53,754 bases of DNA from Actinomortierella ambigua (Eukaryota; Mortierellomycota; Mortierellomycetes; Mortierellales; Mortierellaceae): NCBI GenBank assembly GCA_016098155.1, contig JAAAJB010000208.1, positions 1-53,754 on the forward strand. Reading direction: 5' to 3'. Position 1 is the first letter of the stretch; each line of letters begins with the position of its first letter. Positions 21,549 through 32,689 of the stretch are shown one piece after another. The position numbers and the translations under genes are program-made. Below the pieces are notes generated by a model. That model saw nothing but the letters and a program-made list of their open reading frames with translations. It did no database searches and was not told the origin of the DNA.

Positions 21549-22040
21549 TACGTGTACATGCCGAATTAGATCACTAATCTCTGAAAGGCATTCAGTGTCC
21601 CAAGGCAAAGGAAATCTAGGAATCGGAGTGTAATATATAGTCGCCCTCTATGTGAGTAAAAATGCAGTTTTGTGCTTCTCCATACCTTTTCTCCATTCAA
21701 ACCAAACTCTTCCTTTGATAATAAGTTTTCCCATCTGTCCTCGCTCATTGAGCCTCACGGAAGGCAAGCGGCCATCATCTGGCGCTTCTTGGATAGGGTC
21801 ACGCAGCGCCCAGAGAGCGTACCGTCCTTGGTGCGTCGCGAATGATAGACATGTGTGTCCTGGGCCAGTAATGACGGAACGTTTTGGAACCGCTTGGCCA
21901 TTATTATCGTTCCTTCGCTTTAAGCATGGTATTCGTTAACCAAGGAGAGCACTTGTACGGACGGGCTGGCAGTTCTAATAAACCCAAAGTACTCGCCGAT
22001 CTGGAGTTCCAGTGCCGCTTGCATATTGATAGTGTCAGAA
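21549..22040 (-). pseudogene. Second relic of header plus unknown tail
   Basis: Matches 6057-6590. The minus strand reads MQAALELQIGEYFGFIRTAS then PSVQVLSLVNEY, which extends the match to copy A (ASPSARAVNLISEW) further than the relic at 6490-6640 and lacks the stop seen there. Downstream frames (RYALWALRDPIQEAPDD..., VRLNERGQMGK) are shared with 6165-6450 but are not joined in one frame to the header. It is unrecognised and probably non-functional. Confidence 0.45.
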
Positions 22041-22277
22041 ATCCGACGGCTTCACCACGTACATGAACTTGATTCCACAATATGCGTGTCCTAACTCTAC
22101 ATTTTTGCAAGGCTCTGAAAGACAGCACTTACTACCCCTCCTGCCCAGAGAGTGAGTGTCTTGAAACGTATTGAAGTGTGGGAGGGGAGGCGACTGTATC
22201 AGCACTTGAAGGACGGTGGACGGATGAGTAGCTATTAAAGCGTGATGTATCTTACGATTTGAGGGTGTTGACGTGTT

Positions 22278-22652
22278 GCGGAGATAATTTGATTTTTTTT
22301 CACTAGTGTACAGGTTTATTGAGGCTTAGCAGCCTCGTCGAACTTCAGCTATTGTGAGGGCAATTTGGTTTTCTAAATATTTGAGGAGGTCCAGGGGTCC
22401 AAAGAGCTTGTTCTGATACACCGCATAGCGGTACATCTTCACACCTAGGATACCACAGGCGATGAGCTGGGTGTATGGGAGAAGGTCCGGCTCGCGGGGG
22501 CTCGCTCGTGGTCTGTCAAAGGAGAGTAGTGTACAAAGCTCCTCCTCGACCATGTGGTCTTGTGGGTGTGGTCACGCAGGATAGATCGCCAGGCGGAGAG
22601 CAAGGTGGGGCACAGGAAGACATAGTGGTTTTTGGTCGCGGAGATAATTTGA
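22278..22652 (-). mobile_element. 5'-truncated LINE-type retrotransposon insertion with target-site duplication
   Basis: A 345-bp insert (22293-22637) is bounded by 15-bp direct repeats GCGGAGATAATTTGA at 22278-22292 and 22638-22652. On the minus strand it ends in AATAAA (22315-22320) and a short poly(A) (eight T on the plus strand). Minus frames encode KNHYVFLCPTLLSAWRSILRD, then after a one-base shift EEELCTLLSF...LLPYTQLIACGIL, ending in a stop at 22326. This resembles the C-terminus of fungal non-LTR reverse-transcriptase proteins. The paralogous sites near 3970 and 29340 lack the insert. Together these features support target-primed retroposition. Confidence 0.75.
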
Positions 22653-22699
22653 AAGAGCACACGCACAAGTGTTACACCAAGAGTCCTCATTGGCTCCGA

Positions 22700-23338
22700 G
22701 CGTTCAAGCTTTCCTCAGGCTTGCTAGGAGGAGTCGATGATGATATTCGTAATGATGAAGATGATTCTTTAGACCCTTAGCCTGCCGCCACACCACCATC
22801 GCTTTCGCCTTCGCCGCCGTAACTGTTGCCATAATCGCCGTCCATATCATCATCATTCCGGTCGCCACGACCATCCTTGTCTGATCGCGCCACTAGCCGC
22901 TCTTGATCCTCATTTGCTCTCCTGACCGAATCCTCGACTGTCTTGAGAAGTAGCTCTCCATGGATGAAAGGTAAAGCAACAGCGGTTAAAATTTAATAGA
23001 TCCTCTTCGTCGCTCGTTGCCACCAAAAAGTAAAAGACTGTGAAAGCAAAACTATTCTTTTACTTGCAATCTACAAAACAGTTGGCGACTTCTTCAAGGG
23101 CGACATTGCGCCGAATCTGCGCCGTGTTGGCACTCTCGCGACATGCAGGGCATGCGGATTCCTTGTCGAGATGCCGACGAAGACAGGCGCTGCAAAAGGT
23201 GTGATGGCAATTGAGCATCACAGCCCCTCGCAAAACCTCGCGGCAGATGGGACACCGCAAATGACTGTCCAGCTCTCCCTGCTTCGAGAACCCGGCAGAC
23301 CAATCCGAAGGATCGCTGACCTGTGGTGCCGACTGCAT
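22700..23338 (-). pseudogene. RAD18: RAD18 5'-end fragment (RING exon), copy 2
   Basis: Exon 1 (23065-23338) encodes the same RING module as 4395-4669 with few substitutions; all zinc ligands are kept. Exon 2 homology continues (LLKTVEDSVRRANEDQERLV, then an acidic Gly-rich stretch) in better frame than copy 1. It meets a TAA where copy 1 has AAA in GGAAAAGGG, and the splice acceptor TAG of copy 1 is TGG here. The frame past the stop (KESSSSLRISSSTPPSK) is the Ser-rich linker expected after the RING. The rest of RAD18 is missing. Because the two copies carry different lesions, they probably decayed independently after duplication. Confidence 0.7.
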
Positions 23339-23849
23339 GGTTTCTTATTTTATGAATTCTAGACAATTCACTGTATGCTGGAAAAAGAACAGTATTCAAA
23401 ATGCACAAGAAAGAGGAATAGAAGAGAAAGGCGCGCATCCTTGTCGCGGGGCAGAAAAAACTCAGAAATTTTCTACCAGGTCAAGCCACCGATTGAACCC
23501 TGCAGCACGTCGTTGTGCGTACCCAATGAGAAAATCTTCGTAGCCTGTGCCGCGGCGCTCGTCTTTTTTGGAATTAATGCAACCATCCAGCTGTTTTCTC
23601 TACTGTATAATCCAGAGAATCCAGTCACATGTGAAGGGTCAAGCATCTCTCCAATGGTTAGGACTCCTTCATTCTGTCAAAAAAAAATTAGTCAAGAGTA
23701 ATAGGACATCGATCCAAGTAGTGTTGAAGGAACTTCATCTTCTCTTTAGCATCCTCATGGCTTTAGGCAGCAGCCTTCCTGTACAATACAATCACCCCCC
23801 TTTAATCCGGCTCAACACCGAGACCCCTCACTTAAGTCCGCACAAGGGC
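23339..23849. other. RAD18 upstream duplicate and unassigned sequence
   Basis: Positions 23339 to about 23617 match 4670-4925. From 23618 to 23849 there is no feature I can support. Confidence 0.4.
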
Positions 23850-24186
23850 TTTCTGAGCGGCAGCATATCCTTGTTCGGCTCCACGGCTGTACAGCATGAA
23901 AATGTCTTGAGCATCGGTCGTAGCTTGGCCGTCAAGGTAGGAAGGAGATGTCAGCCATTCAATATGAAGTGGACTCTTGGCTCACCCTGAGCGGTAGTCT
24001 TCTGTTACAAGTGCACAGAGGTCTTGCGCCCCTTAGATTCACTGCGAGATTAAGCTCGTACATAGATGTAATGTTGAGTAGAGTGACCTCATGGTGCTGA
24101 GCAGCGCTCCGCCCATACCACTTGGCCGCTTTAACATCGCAATGCTCAACTCTTTAATTAAGGTCATAGCACCACGCAGTGGCGTT
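23850..24186 (-). pseudogene. Decayed Sel1 tail beyond the kinase stop
   Basis: Minus-strand fragments still show Sel1 signatures: CDVKAAKWYGRSAAQHHE at about 24100-24150 and a degenerate LYSRGAEQGYAAQ at about 23850-23900. They lie in shifted frames after the TAA at 24187. The ancestral Sel1 array of the kinase gene was evidently longer and was cut short by mutation. Confidence 0.5.
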
Positions 24187-27100
24187 TTACGCATTTGCAT
24201 CCCCTCGCTCTGCTACCTTGGTATACCACTTGACCACCTCAACCTCACTTTGATCGACTCCTTGTCCTTGCGCGTACATCACTCCAAGGGTATGTTGTGC
24301 ATAGGTATGCCCTTGTTCTGCTGCCTTGGTGTACCACTTGGCCGCTTCAACATCACTCTGATCGACTCCTTGTCCTTGTGCGTACATGAATCCAAGACTG
24401 CTTTGTGAATTGGCATGCCCTTGCTGTGCTGCCTTGATGAACCACTTGACCGCCTCAACATCGCTCTGATCAACTCCTCGTCCTTCTACGTACATTACTC
24501 CAAGGTTGTTTTGTGCATCGGCATCCCCTTGCTCTGCTGCCTTGGTATACCACTTGACCGCCTCAACATCACTCTGATCGACTCTTCGTCCTTGTACGTA
24601 CATTGAACCAAGATCAATTTGTGCATTGGCATTCCCTTGCTCTGCTGCCTTGGTGTACCATTTGACCGCCTCAACATCGCTCTGATCGACTCCTCGTCCT
24701 TCTGCGTACATCAAACCAAGGGTGTGTTGTAACTTGACATCTCCTTGTTCGGCTGCCGTGGTGAACCACTTGACCGCCTCAACATCGCTCTGAGCGACTC
24801 CTCGTCCTTGTGAGTACATAGAACCAAGGTGCCATTGTGCATCAGCATTCCCTTGCTCTGCTGCCTTGGTGTACCACTTGACCGCCTCAACATCGTTCTG
24901 ATCGACTCCTTGTCCTTGTCTGTACATCACTCCAAGGCTGTTTTGTGCATAGGCATTCCCTTGCTCTGCTGCCTTGGTGTGCCATATGACCGCTTCAACA
25001 TCGCTCCGATTGACTCCTCGTCCTATTTCGTATATCAAACCAAGGGCGTGTTGTGCATAGGCGTGCCCTTGTTCTGCTGCCTTGGTGTACCACTTGAACG
25101 CCTCGACATCACTCTGAGCGACCCCTCGTCCTTGTGCATACATCACTCCAAGATTGTTTTGTGCATCAGCATATCCTTTCCCTGCTGCCTTTGCGAACCA
25201 GTTAGCCGCCTCAACGTCGCTCTGATCTACTCCTTGCCCTTGAGCGTACATCAAGCCAAGGATGAGTTGTGCATCGGCATCCCCTTGCTCTGCTGCCTTG
25301 GTGTACCATTTGACCGCCTCAACATCACTCCTATCGACTCCGCTTCCTTCCTCGTACATCACTCCAAGATTAAACTGTGCATAGACATTCTCTTGCTCTG
25401 CTGCCTTGGTCCACCACTTGACCGCCTCAACATCGCTCTGATCGACTCCTTGTCCTTGTCTGTACATCACTCCAAGGCTGTTTTGAGCATTGGCACTCCC
25501 TTGCTCTGCTGCTTTGGTGTACCATTTGACCGCCTCAACATCGCTCTGATCGACTCCTTGTCCTTGTCTGTACATCAAACCAAGGGTGTGTTGTAACTTG
25601 ACATCTCCTTGTTCGGCTGCCGTGGTGAACCACTTGACCGCCTCAACATCGCTCTGAGCGACTCCTCGTCCTTGTGAGTACATAGAACCAAGGTGCCATT
25701 GTGCATTGGCATTCCCTTGCTCTGCTGCCTTGCTGTACCACTTGACCGCCTCAACATCGTTCTGATCGACTCCTTGTCCTTGTATGTACATCACTCCAAG
25801 GCTGTTTTGTGCATAGGCATTCCCTTGCTCTGCTGCTTTGGTGAACCACTTGACCGCCTCAACATCGCTCTGATCGACTCCTTGTCCTTCTCTGTACATC
25901 ACTCCAAGGCTGTTTTGAGCATTGGCATTCCCTTGCTCTGCTGCCTTGGTGTGCCACATGACCGCCTCAACATCGCTCCGATTGACTCCTCGTCCTATTT
26001 CGTACATCAAACCAAGAGTGTGTTGTGCATAGGCATTCCCTTGCTCTGCTGCCTTGGTGTACCACTTGACCGCCTCGGCATCATTCTGATCCACGCCTCG
26101 TCCTAGTGCGTACATTGAACCAAGGTTGATTTGTGCATCGGCATTCCCTTGCTCTGCTGCCTTGGTGTACCACTTGACTGCCTCAACATCACTGTGATCG
26201 ACTCCTTGTCCTTGTGCGCAAATCATTTTAAGGTTGCGTTGTGAGTTGGCATACCCTTGCTCTGATGCCTTGGTGTACCGCCTGACCGCCTCAACATCGC
26301 TCTGATCGACTCCTCGTCCTAGCGCGTACATTGAACCAATGTTGATTTTTGCATAAGCAGAATTCGCTTGCTCTGCTGCTTCAGTGTACCACTTGACCGT
26401 CTCAACATCGCTCTGATCGACTCCCTGTCCTTGTGCGTACATCGAACCAAGGCTGTACTGTGCATTGGCATTCCCTTGCTCCGCTGCCAGAGTGAGCCAT
26501 TTGACTGCCTGCTCATCGCTCTGGATCACTCCTCGCCCAAGAACGAACCATTTCCCAAGAATAGTCTGGGCTTCATGGTGCCCTTGCTTGGCTGCCATCT
26601 CATACCATCGAGCTGCCTGGGACGTGTCTTCCTTGACTCCATACCCATTGGTGTACATCTTTCCAAGTGCAAGTTGTGCTTCTGCGCTGCCACCATCAGC
26701 TGCTCTACGATACCATGCCGCAGCCTTGGAAGCATTGCTCGACACGACGCCTTCCCCATTTTCGTACATTCGAGCAAGTCGTATTTGTGCTACTACGTTC
26801 CCACCGTTGGCTGCTTTGCGGTACCACCATAACGAGTGTAGCTCACTCTTGACAACGCCTCGCCCATGACCATAAATCCATCCGAGAAAGAGCTGTGCAT
26901 CGGTGTTCTGTGCCTTGGCTGCCTTGGAAAAAAAGGTCACCACATCGTCATCCGTCTGTGGAAAACAACCGACGTAGTCACCATGATTCTCAGGTATCGC
27001 ATCCTGTTCAGATCCTTTGTCACCGCGATTGTGGGCTTCTGATATATGCGCTAATCCGGTTCCGCTACTGCCAAGATCAAGAAAGCCCCCATCCGTATCG

Positions 27101-28054
27101 ATGCTCTCATCAGCGGATTCATCTTGCACCAGAATCACGTTGCCAGCATTCGGTCGATCGAATGGATTCTGGGCCCAGCAGCGCTCAACCCATTTGCGGT
27201 ATTCAAGCGGAGTTTCGTGAGGCAGATCTTCACGACGACCATCCTTGACACGCAGTGCAATCAATTCATCGTGATGCTGGTCTTTGAATGGCCTTGTGCA
27301 GTCGGCAGCCATCTCCCACATCACCACTCCTAGAGCGTACACATCCGACTTTGTTGAGTACACGGGCTTGTCTGCAGAAAGCAGCTCTGGTGCCATCCAC
27401 CGAAGCGTCCCAGCAGCACTCTTAGATGTTTGACTGCTGACACTCGATGCCACACTGGCCACACTGGCCATCGACCGGACTTGAGCCAATCCAAAGTCAG
27501 CCAGCTTGACCTCCATGTGCTTGGTCAGGAGCACATTGGCACTCTTGAGGTCGCGGTGGAGGACCCCCTCCTGATGGATATAGGCGAGCCCTCGAGCAAT
27601 CTCATGAGCGAGCCGCCTCTTGGTCACCCAGTCGTCGCAGGCGAGATGGCCTTTGTTGATAGCCTGTGCGAGACTGCCTTTCTCGGCTAGTTCCATGAGG
27701 ATGTAGATACGATTGTCTTCTTCACAGATTCGGTAGAACTGGATGACATGGCGGAAGCGGAGCCTCTGGAGGACCGAGATCTCCTTGTCGATGGTCTTTC
27801 GGTCAAGCTCCGACTGACTGACGAAGAATGCCTTGGCTGCACAGGGTAGATCTCCATACTGTGCTTGGTGGACGACACCGAACGTTCCTGAGCCAAGCTT
27901 GGTTCCTAGAGAGAGCAGAGTGTGCTAGTGGATAGAACATCAGAGTCAGAGAGAAGGCATATGTTAATAATCTATTTCGTTAAGCTCGTTGCACGCGGAG
28001 ATAGAAACAACCATGCGTTTAGATCATTACCGTGAATGAAGATTTGGCTTCCAT
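24187..28054 (-). CDS. Protein kinase with 25-26 Sel1 repeats, copy 2
   Basis: Model is complement(24187..27897, 28031..28054), 1244 residues. A 24-nt exon 1 (MEAKSSFT) is followed by LGSGTFGVV, CAAKAFF, HRDLKSANVLL, DFGLAQVR, MAPELL and DVYALGVVMWEM: a full tyrosine-kinase-like catalytic domain of about 260 residues. After an acidic linker come 25 complete 36-residue Sel1 units and one partial (consensus EAVKWYTKAAEQGNA.AQ..LGVMYAQGQGVDQSDV). The first four are diverged and the rest nearly identical. Sel1 solenoids are protein-binding scaffolds, so the protein is probably a signalling kinase with a large docking surface, acting in the cytoplasm. The exon 1 acceptor is ambiguous, as in copy 1. 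This copy is uninterrupted; kinase-Sel1 expansions are known in mucoromycotan fungi. Confidence 0.82.
24250..26520 (-). repeat. 108-bp tandem Sel1 repeats with a higher-order duplication
   Basis: About 21 near-identical 108-bp units encode the homogenised part of the Sel1 array. A larger block is duplicated inside it: the units around 24714-25045 recur 864 bp (eight units) away at 25576-26010, including the unusual EIGRGVNRSDVEAV.WHTKAA and FTTAAEQGDVKLQHTLGL variants. This indicates unequal crossing-over or gene conversion in units of several repeats. Confidence 0.8.
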
Positions 28055-29422
28055 TGTGGCTATAAGATGAAGGAATATGTTGAATGGAGATGGTGATGAG
28101 AGTTGACGGTGATGAGATGAGGCACTGCTCTGCCCGACTCTAAGCTGTTAGACGTCACCCATGGTTACACCAACGCTACACAGATAGCGAGGGCCAATCC
28201 CCTGTTGTGAAGGAAACCCCAATGGTTGGGGGACCTGGATCTCCCCTCACGTCCATAAATGGCTGACCACCCACGGCCCTGGTGCGCGAAATACGCGTCT
28301 GACATGAATGCATCCAAAGAGCACTACAACGCAGATCGAAAGAATCCTCAATCTCTATGGTTGTCAGATTTTGTTGAACTGTGAGGCCCACTTTCTTCAT
28401 CAGTTTTCCTCTTATCGACTCTCATTGCCAGCGTTTCCGTGCGTCTTTACCCTGTTACACCCCTCCCCTCCTCCACCTCTAAACCCTTCAATTCCATCAT
28501 CCTTGCTCCTTCAGTGAGGTCTCATGGACCAAGGAACCAATGATGATATTGCCTTACTTAGGGGTCGGGATCCGATGTCGTAGAGAAGAGCACCCCACCG
28601 CGCTTGATCTTGGACCAACGCACCACAAGTTGATTAACCCACCGTTTCTGGTTGTCGGTGGCATTTTAGCCCTCCATTGATCTGCTTCTTTCGACTGCTG
28701 GGAATGACCCAGTAAGCAACTCTTCCTCCTCATCCCCATACCCACACGTTCTGGCAAGAAATGTGGTGGCGTGGTGTTGATACCTGTTCTCATACGAAAT
28801 AGAGCCCCTAAAAGAAAGTCTGTGAATTAACTGCAGGGCAGGAAGCGCATCAAACATCCGACACCTTTTCCACGTACATGAATTTGATCCCACATTATAC
28901 GTTTCCTACCTCTACATTTTGTTTGCAAGGCTCTGAGAGACAGCACTTACTACCCCTCCGGCCCCGAGAGTTAGTTCGTGCTTGTTTCCTGTTCTCAACT
29001 ATCGACTACCATACCTAGTATTATTAATTTAGAAGAGGTAGAGGTCGAGCAGAATCGGCCTATCATATGTAGCCACTTGGCATGCTACTGCATTGGAGTG
29101 GGCGGGGAGGAGAAGGAATACAAGAAGAGGGAGAAGCATTGAGGGTTCTCTGTCGCCAGACTGGGCACCGGACGATCCACATAATCATGAAGGAGACACT
29201 CTGTAAGAGGGAGTGTCTTGAAAAATATGGGATTGTGGGAGGGGAGGTGACCACTTGAAGTACGGTGGGGAGACATGACCAGCTGTCAAACAAGTTAACT
29301 GTACGATGCAATATCCTACCATTTGAGGGAGTTGACATTTTTGCGGGGACAATCGGAAAGAGCACACGCGCAAGTGTTACACCAAGCGATTTCATTGGCT
29401 CAGAGCGCTCAGGTTTTCCGAA
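28055..29422. repeat. 5' flank of kinase copy 2, duplicate of 2589-4059
   Basis: Contains the presumed promoter and leader of the kinase gene. The homology to the left flank runs to about 29422, just before the RAD18 part would begin, and then stops. This marks the right edge of the duplicated island. No conserved coding frame is present. Confidence 0.6.
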
Positions 29423-30872
29423 GTACATACTGGGGTATTATTGCGTTCTCCTGGAGTGGGGATTCATTAATCGGCCTTAGCGAGCGATCGATGAATGAGA
29501 AAGGGTGCAGGGTGTATTGGTGGAAGAGAGATAGACAGAGAGACCCAGACATAAACAACAGAGATAGAGAGAGAAAGTAGAAAAGAATGATAAAAAATAA
29601 CAGAGTAAGAGTATGGCGACAGTGAGGGTACGAGGTGGGCAACCCAGAAAGATGAGATAAAAGACATGGGTATAATCCCCATCTCTCTTGCTCCATCGGC
29701 TAGGATAGCGAGGATACAAGGAAGCGGTTGACTCTACATTCTATGGATTCTATGGATTTTCTGTGGGACGCAAACGCGGCCAAAAAAATGCGGTGAAAAT
29801 AGTCAGGAAGCACAGCGACGCCATAATAATAGTGCACTCTTGTATATCCCTGGGTAACGCGGGTAAAGATATTCTACAGAGTGAACACATTTGTCTCGCC
29901 CGCCTTTTGAGTGCCTGCAGGTTGAATCATCGGGGGGGGGATTGACCCTCCACAAGGATAGATGCGATGCAATTGCCCCTACAACATCAAATAGAGGAGC
30001 AGCGAGCTGAGGTGAGCTGCATGCTTTCTTTCAAGATATCCATTGTCATTGGTATCGTCCACAAGAGGATGACCATCGATGTTTGTGAGTATTTGTTGTT
30101 GTTGTTGTGAATGTTGTTGGTGGTAGCCGACTTGAGCTGCGAGAGATTATTGGCGGGGCCCTAAAAATTGAAAGCAGCCTCGAGGACGACAGTCCTACAA
30201 CTAAACTGACATTCTGTGTTGACTTTTTGACTTTCTCTGCATTCATCGGCCTGCATCCACCTTCTTGCTCTACCTCTTCCCCGCCCTACCCCACCCACCA
30301 ACCCACCCTCTCCACCACCAATCTCCCCTTCATCGCCATCGGCCCCCCATCGTCGCTTGGACCATCATTTGTTGACCTCCGTAGCGGCGAGAGGTGTACC
30401 ATTTGAACTCATTTGCTGGTCCATCTTTTTTTTTTCTCTCATTCTCCCACCCTCTCTGAGCACACACCTTCAACTCACACACTCTTTATCCACTACACCT
30501 TGACCTCTCTTTCTCTAATCACTCCACTACTCGACTCACACTTTACTACAACTTCTCCCTCTCGGCGTCGACTTTGTTATTGCCTGGTGAGTGCAGAATG
30601 CACGATTGGGACCTTGGCTCTAATGTAGCTCAAGTCCTTGTACATTCGGTCTTTTTTCAGTTAGACTGAAAACAAACAATGCTGACCTCCGTAATACCAT
30701 TTTCCCCTCTCTCAACTTTTTTTTTCTTTTCCCTCCTCTTCCTCGTCTTCGTCCTCTTCTCCCTCTTTTCTTTGTCGCTTGTCACTCGCCCCATTGTCCT
30801 TGTCTCCTCCTCCTCCTCCTCCTCTCCCATCCATGCCCTTGTAGCTCGTAGCATCCCCTGACTTGTCACAGT
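29423..30872. other. Transition from repeat island to single-copy genome; F-box gene leader
   Basis: No paralogous copy of this stretch is visible elsewhere in the window. CT-rich sequence with a possible 5'-UTR intron (donor GTGAGT at about 30589, acceptor CAG at 30870) precedes the ATG at 30873. No other gene is supported. Confidence 0.4.
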
Positions 30873-31084
30873 ATGACCAACAAGCAAGATAATTGCGAAG
30901 CAGGAGGAGAACAGCGTGTGCCTAGGACATCCCAGAGCCTCGCATCCGCCCCACTGCGTCTGCTTTCTCACTCTTTCCACTCGACCAATGCTCATGTTGC
31001 TGCGACCCCGTCCTCGTCCTCCTCTGCTGCTTGTTCTTCGACGATACCTCCATGCCCCGAGCTCAATACCCCATCGGACTTGCA

Positions 31085-31116
<32 letters not shown>

Positions 31117-32652
31117 AGCAACAGCAGGAAGTCTTTCTTTATCCCTCGGAAGCACCTCTTCTTGGCAATCATGAGGATGATCGGGCTTTCGCCATGAACA
31201 TCGAGCCCATGGTCTTACAAGGGAGCGAACAAGGCAGAACCATTCATCCATCCCAACGACGACTCGAAAATCGCCCCTTGACTTTGATCTCGGAATCATC
31301 ACTCCCCCTGTCTCACGTTGCCGATGAAGACCTGGCAGACCTTCGTCCTCGGAAACGGCTTGATACCAAGAAGAGACCTCTCCAATTGGAGCAAGACCTC
31401 TTGCCACCATCTTCATTGCTATCGACCCCATCATCTCTGGCGTCACTCGATCCTCCCAAGACGCTGCTCTCTTTGGATACAAGCCATCTAGGACAAGGAT
31501 ATGCTCGGCTCGTCGCCCTGCTCCAGCCATATGACATCCGCATGGGAATTTTTGGCCAGTTGAGCCTTTTAGACATTTGCAGTCTTCAGCTGGTAAGTTT
31601 CTCTCCCAATCTACCACTCTTTTCTTTTCTTTTTTCCGAGTGAAAGAAGAAGCAGAGGATGATGTGAAGGTGATGGGGCGGCTATTTTGACCACCCCACC
31701 ATGTAACACGGATCGAGCATGACAAAAAAATTAGCAATTATCCTTAGAGTAGAATACCCCCCTCCTCACCCTTCCCTCCGAGGTGGGACGACAAGTGAGC
31801 TCTCTCGCTTTCTTCTTTTGGCTGAGGGAGAAGGGCCTCTGCATCTCCCCCGCATTTTTTTTCTCTGTATGTTGTTTACATTTGGGGAACGCCTTTGATA
31901 TGCGGGGAGGCAGATGAGAGAGGAACACACAACAATCAATCTGGGAAACAAAAAAAAAAGGACTGGTGGTGAGAACAACCGAAGGAGGGGGGGTGTGCCC
32001 AACCATGTGCTCTTTCCACTCTGGGAGGTAGAAGACAGGACAAAATAACCTTCGTCCATTGTAGCACACAAGGATCGCACAGAACAAATTCTTCTCGAGG
32101 CGTGTCCGTTCTTCGCGCTCACCTCCTCTCATTTTGGAAACCGAGACGCCATGTTATCTTTGCTATATACCCCTATCCCGTCCATCTTCTCTATACAATG
32201 CCCCAGTACATTTCATCATCGCACCAACTCTATAGGCCACAACAACGCACCCACACACATACACAGACACACATACAATCGCATGGGGCATCTGAGAGAA
32301 CACGGGCACTCTGCGTAGTTGCTCATGGTGAGGAATGCGGGGTTGTGGGAAAAAAGATGTTACAGCCTTATTGACAAGAGGGATGGGTGAAAGGAATAGG
32401 GAAGTAGCCACTTTTGGGAGATAACAGCAAAGAATGTTGGCTCGCAGATTGATAGGCGGGCCAGTGATCAAAACACAGTTTTAGTCTTCCCAATTTGTCT
32501 CTGGGACCTAAAAAAAACAAAAAAAGAAAAAAAACGCGGGGAAGTAAGACGGTAATCTTTCACCTTCACGCGTTTTCTGTGCTCAAATGCAAATCCCCGC
32601 AGAAGTTTACCCCGCACTGACATAGGGAGGAGGTTTGGTAGGTGGGAACGCC

Positions 32653-32689
<37 letters not shown>

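Noticed and set aside
24829..26106. Long plus-strand open frames, Leu/Cys-rich and internally repetitive
   Set aside because: They are the antisense of the Sel1 array; the periodicity follows the 108-bp units and the minus strand has the recognised kinase-Sel1 protein.
24187..26520. Regular direct repeats resembling a CRISPR array
   Set aside because: The 108-bp period equals 36 codons, the repeats are coding Sel1 units without unique spacers, and the genome is eukaryotic.
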